A stretch of 22,653 bases of DNA from a virus: IMG/VR virus record IMGVR_UViG_3300002145_000050, positions 1 to 22,653 of that record; one strand, 5' to 3'. The translations under genes and the position numbers were made by a program. The stretch's first letter is position 1; every line of letters starts with the position of its first letter. Below the pieces are notes generated by a model, which did no database searches, was not told the origin of the DNA, and was given only the letters and a program-made list of their open reading frames with translations. Below, one piece after another: positions 22,525 to 22,653 of the stretch.

Positions 22525-22577
22525 GCATATTTGTCACACATAAATGATACATTATAACATAACTGTGACATATATGC
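22525..22577. repeat. 14-bp near-perfect inverted repeat around an AT-rich core
   Basis: GCATATTTGTCACA (22525-22538) and TGTGACATATATGC (22564-22577) are inverted copies differing at one position. The 25-bp core is AT-rich. It could bind a dimeric protein as an operator or mark an origin. Confidence 0.65.
22531..22558 (+). promoter_or_regulatory. Possible rightward sigma-70 promoter
   Basis: TTGTCA, a 16-base spacer and TATAAC on the plus strand, each five of six to consensus, would start transcription toward the right edge. It lies within the 14-bp inverted repeat, so that repeat could act as its operator. No plus-strand gene is seen within the window to confirm it. Confidence 0.3.
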
Positions 22578-22605
22578 TACATATACACTAATCCTAGTGT
22601 GAATA

Positions 22606-22623
22606 TGCATACAGGGGTATGCA
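22606..22623. repeat. Perfect 7-bp hairpin beside a G-rich tract
   Basis: TGCATAC and GTATGCA are perfect inverted arms around AGGG, followed by GGGGGTATGGGGGG. The compact stem with a 4-nt loop may form in single-stranded DNA or RNA. Confidence 0.55.
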
Positions 22624-22653
22624 GGGGGTATGGGGGGTGCCTGTATTATATTC

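Larger units (their letters stand above)
22221..22653. other. 433-bp gene-free, AT- and dyad-rich control region
   Basis: No supported gene is seen. It contains a sigma-70-like promoter facing the early genes, the second 15-bp direct repeat, at least eight short inverted repeats between 22391 and 22623, and a G-rich tract at 22614-22639. It is a candidate early control region or replication origin. The boundary to the right is outside the window. Confidence 0.6.

Overview
This window looks like part of the genome of a lytic tailed phage, probably a podovirus of a Gram-negative host. It has a T7-type replisome on one long, tightly overlapping minus-strand gene array: family A polymerase, primase-helicase, acidic-tailed SSB and 5'-3' exonuclease. 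It also has a phage nucleotide pathway (class II ribonucleotide reductase, ThyX, dCMP deaminase, MazG-like pyrophosphatase), two CCA-ending tRNA genes and a phage-encoded ECF-type sigma factor. The sigma factor and the 'phiEco32-like COOH.NH2 ligase type 2' homologue both recall phiEco32-type podoviruses. That affiliation is an inference from gene content, not from a search.

Layout. At the left edge, the 3' part of a plus-strand virion-type gene (2-1837, C-terminal peptidoglycan-binding repeat) converges on the minus-strand array, with a hairpin between them that can terminate both transcripts (1844-1873). Everything else is on the minus strand, so transcription runs from right to left. From the right these are: a gene-free, dyad-rich control region (22221-22653); two small early genes of higher GC (22011-22220, 21166-21654) separated by a 356-bp regulatory-looking spacer; a 37-repeat left-handed beta-helix-type protein (20203-20997); four small genes (19041-20173), one of them exported; tRNA-Leu(UAA) and tRNA-Arg(UCU); two unknown genes (17669-18827); and an amide-bond-forming enzyme cluster (12345-17672). 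Next come a 53-aa membrane protein, the primase-helicase, sigma factor, DNA polymerase, SSB, ThyX, exonuclease, dCMP deaminase, HNH nuclease, an 88-aa unknown, a metallophosphoesterase, the MazG-like protein, the class II RNR and a DUF3310 protein.

How the genes may work together. The replication and nucleotide genes form a coherent dNTP-supply and DNA-synthesis unit. The sigma factor, which overlaps the polymerase gene, would be made with the replisome and could switch host RNA polymerase to later promoters. The most unusual block is the cluster of one ATP-grasp ligase, two glutamine-synthetase-fold COOH-NH2 ligases, a class II glutamine amidotransferase with a C-terminal zinc ribbon, a PuuD/C26-like class I amidotransferase and interleaved unknown proteins. 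Together they could make, and perhaps hydrolyse, an amide- or gamma-glutamyl-linked product or modification of unknown identity.

Most starts were chosen from visible Shine-Dalgarno sequences and TAATG/ATGA overlaps. Several therefore lie inside the longest possible open frame.
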